Origin: Margaritifera margaritifera
Taxonomy: Eukaryota > Mollusca > Bivalvia > Unionida > Margaritiferidae
Assembly: GCA_029931535.1 (NCBI GenBank)
Contig: JAQPZY010001621.1
Coordinates: 3,262,001 to 3,326,000 of the forward strand
Reading direction: 5' to 3'
DNA: 64,000 nt
In this document: piece after piece, positions 12,383-19,525 of the stretch
Numbering within the stretch: position 1 is the stretch's first letter
How the letters are laid out: every line of letters begins with the position of its first letter
The notes under the pieces: generated by a model
What the model was told of the DNA's origin: nothing
Database searches by the model: none
What the model saw: only the letters and a program-made list of their open reading frames with translations
Made by a program: the position numbers and the translations under genes

Positions 12383-12466
12383 CAAGATGGCGGGTGGGTC
12401 TCTACAGACCCAAGATGGCGGGTGGGGCCTCTACAGACTCAAAATGGTGGGTAGGTCTCTACGGGG
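12383..12466 (+). promoter_or_regulatory. Three tandem CAAGATGGCGGG-type motifs near the element end
   Basis: About 28-bp copies begin at 12383, 12411 and 12440. The first two carry CAAGATGGCGGGTGGG and the third is decayed to caaaatggtgggtagg. The core AAGATGGCGG matches the consensus binding site of the zinc-finger factor YY1. The same block is mirrored in the right TIR near 29320-29400. A role as promoter, replication or integrase-recognition element is inference. Confidence 0.55.
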
Positions 12467-12488
12467 GAGGGGAGGGAGGGGTGTGGGA
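12463..12488 (+). other. G-quadruplex-type G tract
   Basis: Runs of 5, 4, 3, 4 and 3 G are separated by loops of one to three bases, matching the G3+N1-7 rule for intramolecular quadruplexes. The complement is in the right TIR near 29293-29318. Confidence 0.6.
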
Positions 12489-12556
12489 AATAGAATTAAT
12501 CTTTCTTGATAAAGGGTGGTCCTGGTAAGGACCGTTAGAGGAGGAAATAAGATTTT

Positions 12557-13066
12557 TTATTTCCCCCAACATTGAGTGAGAAAGCCTGGGAGGTGGAAGA
12601 ACTTGTTTTTCTTCTTCTTCTTCTCCTCCTCCTTCTTCTCAGGTATCCAGTCGGGATGATTCAATCGTCTGAACTTGTCCTGAATTTTCATCCAGTTCAA
12701 GTTCAGACGATTGAATTGTTTTTCTCTTTTCTCCTTCACCCACATTAATTTGATTTTGGCAACCTCCTGTTCCAATATTTGTTTAATAATAGTTTCTACT
12801 CGGAGCAGGGCCGCTTCTTGTCGAGTAAGGATGATACATTTTAAATGATCATCCAATTTATGGATGTTATCCAAAACTTCTTTAAGAAGTCCTACTCGAC
12901 AAGGTGAAGAAGAGGACTTGTTACTCTTCTTAACTTCCTCCTCCTTCTTCACTTCTTGAATTAAATTCAAAATCAAATTAATGTAGGTGAAGTGATCGAT
13001 TACCCACTTCCAACTGACTGGATACCACCACATCCTTTTTTCCGTATAATACTTCACTTCCACCAT
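12557..13066 (-). CDS. TIR-encoded protein of unknown function (left copy)
   Basis: A 169-residue open frame reads outward toward the element end, starting at the ATG at 13066. The frame stays open 11 codons further up, to a TTG. The product is not recognised. It opens with an aromatic stretch (MWWYPVSWKW near residue 12), then has a Lys/Glu-rich linker, a long charged helical region likely to form a coiled coil (residues about 55-130), and a Lys-rich tail before PGFLTQCWGK. An identical protein is encoded by the right TIR at 28713-29222. Two intact, identical copies suggest either selection or very recent TIR homogenisation. Family and function are unknown. Confidence 0.55.
   Translation of the reverse strand: MVEVKYYTEKRMWWYPVSWKWVIDHFTYINLILNLIQEVKKEEEVKKSNKSSSSPCRVGLLKEVLDNIHKLDDHLKCIILTRQEAALLRVETIIKQILEQEVAKIKLMWVKEKREKQFNRLNLNWMKIQDKFRRLNHPDWIPEKKEEEKKKKKNKFFHLPGFLTQCWGK
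12659..12716. other. 19-bp perfect inverted repeat inside the TIR gene
   Basis: The arm at 12659-12677 (attcaatcgtctgaacttg) is the exact complement of 12698-12716, with a 20-base spacer. The right TIR has the same hairpin near 29063-29120. It lies inside the coding region for the C-terminal helix. Confidence 0.85.
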
Positions 13067-13809
13067 CCAGTCCCAGCCTGAATCGGTTTTAAAAAGCAAT
13101 GTTATATTTCTTGTCGAATGACTGCAGTAGCATTTGTTGTATGCCTCCCAAATATTTAAGATATGTTATGTTTTTCTGCACATGCCTTGCGGCTACAAAC
13201 AATGTTACAACATTTCCCAAAACCGAAGACGGTAGAACAGTAAAAACACGTCTTGTTTTATCGACAGTCTGAAATGGACTGACTGAAAATACATTGTTAC
13301 AGTTTTCATGAACGCATGTTTGGGCTCAAGAATGAGAGTGTAGAATAGGACGGGTTATAGAGTGCAGAATTGGATGGGTCATACTCGAGTCATTCTTACA
13401 CCGTAAAGCTATGTGCTTGTTTGTTTTGTTTGTTTGTTTGTTTTTCTTTTTGTTTTTTTTGGTTTCCTTCTGAAAACGGTAGATCTAGAATTTTTTCGTG
13501 ACACATTGCAGTGCCAAAATAGGAACAAAGCTAAGATACCTGACATGCACAAGAACAACTAAACTCAAGATTTTATATGAGCCAACGATTGACCTATGGA
13601 AGAAAAATCGTTGTACAATTTTTAAAGGTTGCAAGTTTTTGAAAAAATTACAAAACTAACGTCACATTTCACATAATCATTGTGACTACTGCCAACATTT
13701 GTGGAGAGGCATCTTAAAACGGGAACAGATACCATGATCATTTCAATCGAAATCATTGTATAAGAAACTTAGTGTGTGTGTTTGTGAAACAGAGAGAATT
13801 GACATTACG

Positions 13810-13812
<3 letters not shown>

Positions 13813-13861
<49 letters not shown>
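13813..13861. repeat. (GA)n microsatellite in the left TIR
   Basis: About 49 bases, against about 19 bases of CT at 27946-27964 in the right TIR. This accounts for most of the TIR length difference. Confidence 0.95.
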
Positions 13862-13864
<3 letters not shown>

Positions 13865-14544
13865 TTTATTCCTACTTTTAAAAAAATCACGACACTTACC
13901 TTTTTTTATGGTATATTTTCCTTAAGAAATTTCAAAATCACATTCCATTTTTAAAAAATCACATCGATAAGAAAAAAATCCTCTTTTTTCGGTAAAATAT
14001 CACAAGATTGAATTGGAGACATAGTCTACTAAAATCCTTCTTTTGAAAACGTTGATGTAAAATTCTCACAAAATAATACATCCAAACGTTCTGTGATGTA
14101 TTTTGACTTAAGGCTGATACACTTTCCATTGATCACAAATTATACGATGGGGTTGTGCACAGAACATTAGATTATAATGGTCTAGACTAAAAGTAACACT
14201 AAACTTCCGAAATTGTACCGGACGTTAGCGGAGACTTAAAATAATCCTAAAAAAAAAAAAAATGGAAATTTTTTTTTGATTTTTTAAATTTTGTTTATAT
14301 CAAAACACACAAACACACTATCTACATTTTTTTGGGAGAGGGAAATTATTTAAAAAACAAATCAAACACACAAACACACTATCTACAATTTTTTTTTTTT
14401 TTGGGAAGGGAAATTTTTTAAAAAACAAATCAAAAACACACAACCATTTTTTTTTACTTTTTAAATTTTTTATATCAAAACACACACCACAAATATACAA
14501 TCCATTTTTAAAAAAAAAAAATTTTATTTGATGGACTGCAAAAG

Positions 14545-14575
<31 letters not shown>

Positions 14576-14834
14576 CTTTGCTGCTGCTGCTGTTGGTGCT
14601 GTAGTCTATTTCTTTCCTCCCAATTTTAGATCGATAGAAAGAGAGGGAAAGTGTTTTTTTTTTTTTTGTTTGGTGGGTAAAAAACAAACCACACAACACC
14701 ATTCAGATATATACATCAATAATAATAATTATATTTTATTCAATGTATATACATTATGTTACTCGTGGTAATAAAACAATTTCATATAAGTCCAATACAG
14801 TTCAATTTACTTCCATATATACCTTTTCATTCTC
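13862..14834. other. Inner TIR, no convincing gene
   Basis: A/T homopolymer-rich sequence with two similar blocks (14320-14410 and 14395-14470, each with fatty acid-like homopolymer-free gtgtttgtgtgtttgat words on the complementary strand). A (TTG)n run at 14545-14573 is followed by ctgctgctg. The short minus-strand frame at 14508-14702 reads poly-Asn and is not credible as a gene. Confidence 0.4.
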
Positions 14835-15758
14835 TTATTGTTCTGACACTTCAGGAAGATTCTTGTCTACAATTCTCTCATAACTTTCTTCTGGACTCTC
14901 ATTGATAAACTCCAACTTAATAAAATGTCCATTATCATCTTGAATCCACTTCCGTTTTTGACAAATCCTGTAAACTTCACAAGGATTTAATCCAAAACAC
15001 CTTGCCACATCACGAATGGAATCCATTCTACTATATAATCCTGAATTCAAGTCAGTTAATTTCACAGGTCTCACAAATCCTTTAGTGACTTGACTCTTCT
15101 TCTCTGGCTCTTCCCATCTAGATTGAAATCTTTTCTGGAACTTCTTCGAAAAGACTGACTTATAAATCCCCTTACAGCAACGGTAGATACTTTCTGTACG
15201 ACAATCAAAATATTGAGTAGCCTTTGTCATACTTCCAAATCTTCTTTCCTCAGTCTCACCAACAAACTGGCACAACACACTTCTAGCACTTCCAAAATTA
15301 ACTCTCCTTTTTTCTTTATCATTCTTCATATGCTTGTGTAGACATGTTTGTTCACTAGCAGTCATCACTTTAAGATTTTCTATTCTATCATCATCAAGTA
15401 CATCATTGAGATGTACCACTTTACTCTGTCTTGGTAGATCCACTCCATTCACCGCTTCAAAGACAAATCTCCCTCTATTTGTATATTTTTCCCTCTTTCC
15501 TTCCTTACCAGTAACCGTAATCTTTATCAATCCAAATGAATTCAATCTTCCTTTGACTTTCCTTCCAGACTTCAAATGATAGACATTACCAAGTATGTCC
15601 GCGGCATATTTATCATACACTTTATGAACGTACTTATTCAATTCAATTCCAAAATCTCTTTTTTGTGGACGTGGTGGACATTCTGAAGACCAATGTCCTT
15701 TCTCTTGGCAGATATAGCAAGTATCTTGACTTTTATCTTGATCTCAGTACTTTTCCAT
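14835..15758 (-). pseudogene. Zinc-knuckle HNH-type nuclease, with TGA at codon 5
   Basis: The ATG at 15758 is followed by an in-frame TGA at 15744-15746. The frame then runs open to 14835. The N-terminal part carries a CCHC zinc knuckle, CYICQEKGHWSSEC. Next comes an HNH-type block: a start resembling NUMOD4/HNH_3 proteins (AADILGNVYHLKSG), then VVHLNDVLDDDRIENLKVMT, holding the His/Asn pattern expected of the metal site. Two helix-turn-helix-like segments of NUMOD1 type follow (SMTKATQYFDCRTESIYRCC and MDSIRDVARCFGLNPCEVYR). Such proteins are usually homing-type or resolving endonucleases. The last 45 or so codons lie in the TIR. Either a downstream non-ATG start is used or the gene is inactivated. 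The nuclease assignment is moderately sure; the role in the element is inference. Confidence 0.65.
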
Positions 15759-15887
15759 CTTCACAGTTTGAAAGTGCAATCCCAAAGACTGATTCTGAAG
15801 GTACGAAGGTCTCTCTTTATATACTCTCCTCTCTCTATATAAAGGTACCTGGGTGAAAACTGAATCAGTTTCAAATCAGATTTCAAG
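15759..15887. promoter_or_regulatory. Divergent promoter with mirrored TATA and initiator elements
   Basis: TATATAAAG occurs on the plus strand at 15836-15844 and on the minus strand at 15823-15815. GAATCAGT occurs on the plus strand at 15862-15869 and on the minus strand at 15795-15788, giving a TCAGT initiator 31 and 33 bases downstream of the respective TATA. The layout is nearly symmetric and would start one transcript into the polymerase remnant (ATG 15888) and one into the nuclease gene (ATG 15758). Confidence 0.8.
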
Positions 15888-16799
15888 ATGAAAAGATCAC
15901 ACCCAAACCATGATAAAACAGAAGAAGAAGAACAAGAACAAACCAAGAGGCCACGACGACAAAGGTATTCCGTGCCGCCTGAAACACCCTTAGAGGAAGT
16001 ACTGGCTCAAGTCCATGCCAGTGACTTTGAAGATGAAATGAGTGAACAACAACCTGAAACCCAAACTTCCAAACCACCACTGTCACCCAAAACCAAAACC
16101 ACTACTACTACCAACACCAGAACCCCTTACCAAGAAAGTCCTACTACCGTGGCTCCTGAAAATTACTATCGGATTCGAGAGACACAAAAAATCACTTCTC
16201 GAAAATTTAGGACCACGGCCTATACACATACGGTTCACTTCAAAGACTTCAAGTCCGAAGTACCTCCCGAGAAAGCGGCGCAGTTCATTAGCGATTTGTG
16301 GGAATCTGTCTTAATCAACTTGAAACGGCAATGTGGAGCCAAAGAAGACGATCGGTTGAGACTAGCCATCCATCATGACCAATTGAAGAGTCCTGTTTGG
16401 ATTGAATTTAGCAGTCCGGAAGAATTAACACCAGATAAAGTCATGTCCAAAATAGAACATGTGCAACAATCCAACGACAAGTTTACCATCACCGATGGAA
16501 AGGCCACACTTTACTTGACTCACGTTTCCCCTCCTTGAGGAAGTGGACGAAGTAGGAAACCGTTACTGGTGGACGATATTCGAAGTACCAAACGCAGTGT
16601 CGTCCAAATCGACAATACTCAAGACCAGATGTGCTTTGCTCGGGCTATCGTGGTGGGACGAACATATGCCAACAAGAACGAGAGCAAAGAATGGAAAAGA
16701 GCCTGGAATAACATTCGACAGTCGGACAGAACCAAACAACGAAATAAAGCAGAACTCCTGTTGCAACAAGCAGGCATCCCTAACAAGCCAAGGGGTTAA
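15888..16799 (+). pseudogene. Protein-primed DNA polymerase B, N-terminal remnant
   Basis: Starts at the ATG at 15888 behind a TATA-initiator promoter. After an acidic/basic low-complexity leader, residues about 90-215 match the N-terminal region of Polinton-type protein-primed DNA polymerases (for example LRLAIHHDQLKSPVWIEF and a following KVMSKIEHVQQSN). A TGA at 16536-16538 interrupts the frame between SPP and GSG. The same frame resumes with TKRSVVQIDNTQDQMCFARA, a very characteristic block of this family, and AELLLQQAGIP, then stops at 16797-16799. The exonuclease and polymerase domains that should follow are absent. This would have been the replicative polymerase that starts synthesis from a terminal protein. 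Confidence 0.8.
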
Positions 16800-17109
16800 C
16801 TTTGAGGTTTTGAAAAATGCTTTGCTGTCTGGACAAGTGGAAGACTTTCGAGTGCACACGTTAGAACCTCACAAGATTGTACGCCTACCAAATCATAAAA
16901 TAGTGACTCGACCTGTTCAAAAAGTGTATCGTATCGTGTACCAAAAAAGAGTGAGACTTCCAGATCACACCACTTTACCTTACGGACACGCCGATTTGGA
17001 GAAGTATAAAAAAGGAACCCCTTCCAAACCTAACCCTTCATTCTCACTTTCAACGTTAACCAAGAAGCAAGAAGAAAAAAAAGATGAGTCACCACGAGTT
17101 GGAGTGTGA
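16790..17109 (+). pseudogene. Protein-primed DNA polymerase B, C-terminal remnant
   Basis: In another frame, directly after the N-terminal remnant, the DNA reads GVNFEVLKNALLSGQ, then a basic segment, KVYRIVYQKRVRLPDHTTLP and YGH. Ending on a (L)PYGH-type tail after a K-Y-x-x-V-Y-x-K-R segment is typical of the extreme C-terminus of Polinton polymerases. The junction around 16788-16797 lies in agccaaggggttaac and changes frame, so a single internal deletion removing most of the catalytic protein is the simplest reading. A further 30-residue Ser/Thr/Lys-rich extension follows the YGH. It overlaps the start of the next gene by 26 bases. Confidence 0.7.
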
Positions 17110-17503
17110 TGCAGTACCATGCGATGAAACGGATTCTGTACGGTTTGGTATTGACGTTAATGACAACAAGGTGAATGTGGGTCCCTATTTACATATCAGA
17201 ATACCTGTGACTTTACTTGGTTATTCCAAGTATGAAAGTCGACTGGAGTCATTCCAAGACAAGTGGCCAAAATTTCTAGAAGGACCTAAACCGGAAGGTT
17301 TAGCTAGATCTGGATTTAAAAACACGGGAGAAGGAGATATAGTTCAATGTTTTAGTTGTGGTGTGAAACTTTGCCATTGGGAGCCTACCGACTCAGCTTA
17401 CATTGAACATGCCAGATGGTCTCCGCACTGTCAGTTCTTACCTTTAGTCGTCTTAGAACAGTTCGGGTACGATGAGCCAGATGCCAAACAGAAGAAGAAG
17501 TAG
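17084..17503 (+). CDS. Single-BIR inhibitor-of-apoptosis-like protein
   Basis: A 139-residue protein. Residues about 50-118 form one BIR zinc-binding domain. It begins with ESRLESFQDKWP, followed by GLARSGFKNTGEGDIVQCF and the metal ligands Cys89, Cys92, His109 and Cys116 in the exact C-x2-C-x16-H-x6-C spacing. BIR proteins bind caspases or IAP antagonists and block apoptosis. No RING follows, so this is a BIR-only form. The first 45 residues are not recognised, and a short Lys-rich tail ends the protein. It starts at ATG 17084 inside the end of the polymerase remnant and has no TATA of its own, so it may share the polymerase transcript. It is adjacent to a Bcl-2-like gene. BIR identity is very sure; the anti-death role is inferred from the family. 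Confidence 0.93.
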   Translation: MSHHELECDAVPCDETDSVRFGIDVNDNKVNVGPYLHIRIPVTLLGYSKYESRLESFQDKWPKFLEGPKPEGLARSGFKNTGEGDIVQCFSCGVKLCHWEPTDSAYIEHARWSPHCQFLPLVVLEQFGYDEPDAKQKKK

Positions 17504-17520
17504 TTTTTAAAAAAAATTCC

Positions 17521-17650
17521 ATGTCGGAGGAGAATACTTCTTCTTTAGAAGAATACGGAAACTTTACCAGAGTACATTCGTGGCTTGCCTTTGGAAGTGC
17601 GCGAAAAGATTTACCAAGAGTTTGCCAAAGATCTAGCCCGTCACCACTAA
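17521..17650 (+). pseudogene. Small open frame, probably frameshifted
   Basis: The ATG at 17521 opens with MSEENTSSLEE. Its own frame degenerates, but a shift near 17550-17565 leads into PEYIRGLPLEVREKIYQEF and a stop at 17648-17650. The LP-x-E-x-R-x-x-IY pattern looks like a real amphipathic helix, and similar patterns occur at the start of F-box-like segments, but no family can be claimed. Confidence 0.35.
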
Positions 17651-17668
17651 GTGTCTATTATTAGACAC
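17651..17668. terminator. Perfect 7-bp stem, 4-base loop hairpin
   Basis: gtgtcta-ttat-tagacac starts immediately after a stop codon and ends 8 bases before a TATA box. It could mark a transcript end or an operator. Its function is unknown. Confidence 0.45.
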
Positions 17669-17676
17669 AGCCTGGC

Positions 17677-17684
17677 TATAAAAG
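17677..17684 (+). promoter_or_regulatory. TATA box unusually close to the next ATG
   Basis: TATAAAAG lies only 15 bases before the ATG at 17692. The other TATA boxes here sit 46-61 bases ahead of their ATG. A start about 31-34 bases downstream would fall inside the Bcl-2-like frame, so this box may serve a downstream frame (17969 or 18198), or the gene may rely on an upstream transcript. Confidence 0.5.
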
Positions 17685-17691
17685 AGTGGGT

Positions 17692-18009
17692 ATGCCTGAA
17701 CTCTACACGCCACTCGTGAAACGGATTCCGTGGAAGGAAAGCATAGATAAAATTAAGACCTTAGAGGATTATAAACAAGTGATACAAGAACTGTATCCAT
17801 TAAATTTTGGACGTTATGTGGTATGTGTCTTAGTGACTTCTTATCTTGGAATTCGTTTTCCAGGACATTCGTTGTGGACTATTTTTGAGGACAAGTGTTT
17901 GCCTTGGATTCTTTTGAACGATCCGTGGTTGTTTTGGACTCAATTGTTGTTGAGTTCCAAAAAACAATATGACCCTGTGTTCTTCTTCGGACTTAGTAGA
18001 AGAAGATGA
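17692..18009 (+). CDS. Bcl-2-like protein (BH1 and BH2 motifs)
   Basis: A 105-residue frame from ATG 17692. Residues 25-47 (LEDYKQVIQELYPLNFGRYV) fit the helix leading into a BH1 motif, with NFGR in place of the usual N-W-G-R. Residues 71-82 (PWILLNDPWLFW) fit a BH2 motif, W-I-x-x-x-x-x-W-x-x-F/W. Bcl-2 family proteins act on the mitochondrial outer membrane to block or promote apoptosis. The distance between the motifs (about 33 residues) is shorter than usual. No BH3, BH4 or membrane anchor is present in this frame, which ends in a Phe/Arg-rich tail where a frameshift near 17975-17990 is possible. It sits next to the BIR gene, which supports an anti-death role. The match rests on short motifs, so confidence is moderate. 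Confidence 0.55.
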   Translation: MPELYTPLVKRIPWKESIDKIKTLEDYKQVIQELYPLNFGRYVVCVLVTSYLGIRFPGHSLWTIFEDKCLPWILLNDPWLFWTQLLLSSKKQYDPVFFFGLSRRR

Positions 18010-18286
18010 AGACTATAAAAACTTAATTTTATCAGTCCACGAAAGACACATTGTACGTAAAGCGTTGAGAGTGGTAATGAAAATTAGTGACGTACTTCCA
18101 TGTGAAGAAGACATTCGTCACACTTTATCTGTGTATAAAACATTTCAAGAAGTGTGTTTTGCTAGTGAGTTACACCAACACCTTTTCCATTGGAAAGATG
18201 TACGACCCTGGAGAAACCTTGGTTTCCAATATTGGTTACAAGAAGTGGCCCAGTTCAGCCAAGATTTGGCAACCACTTATCCATAA
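17969..18286 (+). CDS. Unrecognised helical open frame overlapping the Bcl-2-like gene
   Basis: Encodes 105 residues from ATG 17969, overlapping the previous frame by 41 bases. An acidic start (DLVEEDEDYKN) is followed by a predicted helical stretch (VHERHIVRKALRVVMKISDV) and a Trp/Phe-rich region (HLFHWKDVRPWRNLGFQYWL). It may be a separate overlapping gene or the continuation of the Bcl-2-like gene after a frameshift. RKALRVVMKISD loosely resembles a BH3 helix, which is too weak to claim. Confidence 0.4.
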   Translation: MTLCSSSDLVEEDEDYKNLILSVHERHIVRKALRVVMKISDVLPCEEDIRHTLSVYKTFQEVCFASELHQHLFHWKDVRPWRNLGFQYWLQEVAQFSQDLATTYP

Positions 18287-18626
18287 GGATCTAAAAGTGA
18301 AAAAAGGGGAACCTCGATGGGAAACCCTAAAAGAAGAAGAAGAAGTACCTGACACCCCTACCACTACTGCTGTGGTTCCAATACCTATTGAGGAGGAACA
18401 CCACCCTTCTTTACCACCGCTACCGTCAGTGAATTCAAAAAAGACGAGTAGAAGAAGAATGTTACCACAAACAGTGGTGTCTTTCATGACTTGGACACAA
18501 AACAATTGTTGTTCCTTTTCTTGTTTAGAGAGAACTTTAGCTGTTTTAGTGATAGTCTTAATTGTGTACGTGTTCGGTTTAATTGTATATTTTCTCACAA
18601 ATTCACTTCTTCAAGCAAATTTGTAA
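18198..18626 (+). CDS. Tail-anchored membrane protein, family unknown
   Basis: A 142-residue frame from ATG 18198 (context aagATGt), overlapping the preceding frame by 89 bases. Residues 1-45 are basic and aromatic (NIGYKKWPSSAKIWQPLIHK). A Glu run, a Thr/Pro-rich linker and a Lys/Arg cluster (KKTSRRR) follow, then a Cys-rich stretch (NNCCSFSC). One hydrophobic span, about residues 113-133 (LAVLVIVLIVYVFGLIVYFL), lies nine residues from the end. This is a typical C-terminal anchor, as in Bcl-2-family or virion membrane proteins. An AATAAA lies at 18672-18677. No family recognised. Confidence 0.5.
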   Translation: MYDPGETLVSNIGYKKWPSSAKIWQPLIHKDLKVKKGEPRWETLKEEEEVPDTPTTTAVVPIPIEEEHHPSLPPLPSVNSKKTSRRRMLPQTVVSFMTWTQNNCCSFSCLERTLAVLVIVLIVYVFGLIVYFLTNSLLQANL

Positions 18627-18691
18627 AATATGTTATTGGTTGTGGGTTGGTTTGTTTTACAAAAAAAAAAAAATAAACATGTATGAAAACG

Positions 18692-18700
18692 TATAAAAAG
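18692..18700 (+). promoter_or_regulatory. TATA box of the packaging ATPase gene
   Basis: TATAAAAAG, with TCA (candidate initiator) 33 bases downstream at 18723-18725 and ATG 18746 54 bases downstream. It lies inside the longer open frame that begins at 18683, which argues for the internal ATG as the true start. Confidence 0.7.
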
Positions 18701-18745
18701 CCTTGGGTTTTTTGTCTTCTTCTCAAAAATTTTCTTACCTCAATC

Positions 18746-19474
18746 ATGGCTACATCTTCTACCTCGTCTACCTCTTCTGTGGTAAAAGTGATTGACGAAA
18801 AGTTAGATCGTCAAAGTTGGAATGCTTTGTATCTGCGCCATCCATTTAACATGTTGATTGCTGGACCGAGTGGTTCAGGGAAAACCGAATTTGTCAAACG
18901 ATTGATTGAACACAAAATTGATTTGATTGATCGTCCACCTCAACGTATCGTGTGGTGTTACAAAGAGTGGCAACCGTCTTACACGTTATTGAAAGAAAGT
19001 CAAGGAGAAACCATTTCCTTTGTGGATGGTATTCCTCACGAAGACGATGGAATCGTGTCTGACGTGAGTCAAACTCATTTAGTTATTTTTGATGACATGT
19101 TAGGAGAAGACGAAGAAGAAATTAAACTTTGGTTTACACGAAAAGGTCACCATCGTAATGCTAGTATTGTGTACATAACACAAAATTTATTTCAACAAAG
19201 TAAAGCTCATCGAACCATTAGTTTGAATGCTCATTACGTGGTCTTGTTTAAAAGCCCCAGAGACAAATCTCAAGTACAAGTGTTAGCCAAACAGTTAGGA
19301 GCTCCTTGGCTCAATTATGCGTACGACGATGCCACGCAAACCCCTCACGAGTATTTACTCATTGACTTAAAACCGACCACTCCTGACTATTTGAGATTTC
19401 GTGCCCAATTGTTTCACTCTTGGGGTCAAGAAGGGGGTCCTGTCATTTACACGTCTCGTGCAGCTCATTTTTAA
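18746..19474 (+). CDS. FtsK/HerA-type genome packaging ATPase
   Basis: A 242-residue protein from ATG 18746; an upstream ATG at 18683 is rejected because the TATA box lies after it. The Walker A motif GPSGSGKT is at residues 40-47, Walker B HLVIFDDM at 111-118, and a sensor-type IVYITQNLF at 141-149. This is the A32/FtsK-HerA packaging ATPase shared by Polintons, virophages and adenovirus-like viruses. It would drive the linear genome into the preformed capsid. All motor motifs are intact and the length is normal for the family. Confidence 0.95.
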   Translation: MATSSTSSTSSVVKVIDEKLDRQSWNALYLRHPFNMLIAGPSGSGKTEFVKRLIEHKIDLIDRPPQRIVWCYKEWQPSYTLLKESQGETISFVDGIPHEDDGIVSDVSQTHLVIFDDMLGEDEEEIKLWFTRKGHHRNASIVYITQNLFQQSKAHRTISLNAHYVVLFKSPRDKSQVQVLAKQLGAPWLNYAYDDATQTPHEYLLIDLKPTTPDYLRFRAQLFHSWGQEGGPVIYTSRAAHF

Positions 19475-19478
19475 AAAC

Positions 19479-19486
19479 TATAAAAA
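19479..19486 (+). promoter_or_regulatory. TATA box of the first core-type gene
   Basis: TATAAAAA, with TCACAC 31-33 bases downstream (A at 19512) and ATG 19526 47 bases downstream. Confidence 0.7.
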
Positions 19487-19525
19487 CAACCTACAACGTC
19501 ATTTCTGTCTCACACTCTTTTTGAG

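Larger units (their letters stand above)
12330..14969. repeat. Left terminal inverted repeat, about 2.64 kb
   Basis: Matches the reverse complement of 26837-29449 almost throughout. The length difference is mostly a GA tract (about 49 bases here, 19 in the right copy). The inner boundary falls inside the nuclease gene: identity ends around acaaatcct at 14961-14969. It contains a complete gene (12557-13066), three AAGATGGCGGG-type repeats and a G-rich tract at the outer end, and homopolymer-rich DNA at 14240-14530. Confidence 0.95.

Noticed and set aside
14508..14702. Poly-Asn open frame in the TIR
   Set aside because: Created by a (CAA)n/(TTG)n tract; the copies differ in length and no conserved protein features are visible.
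16530..16545. Recoded TGA (readthrough) in the polymerase remnant
   Set aside because: The catalytic part of the gene is deleted, so the stop is more simply explained as decay.
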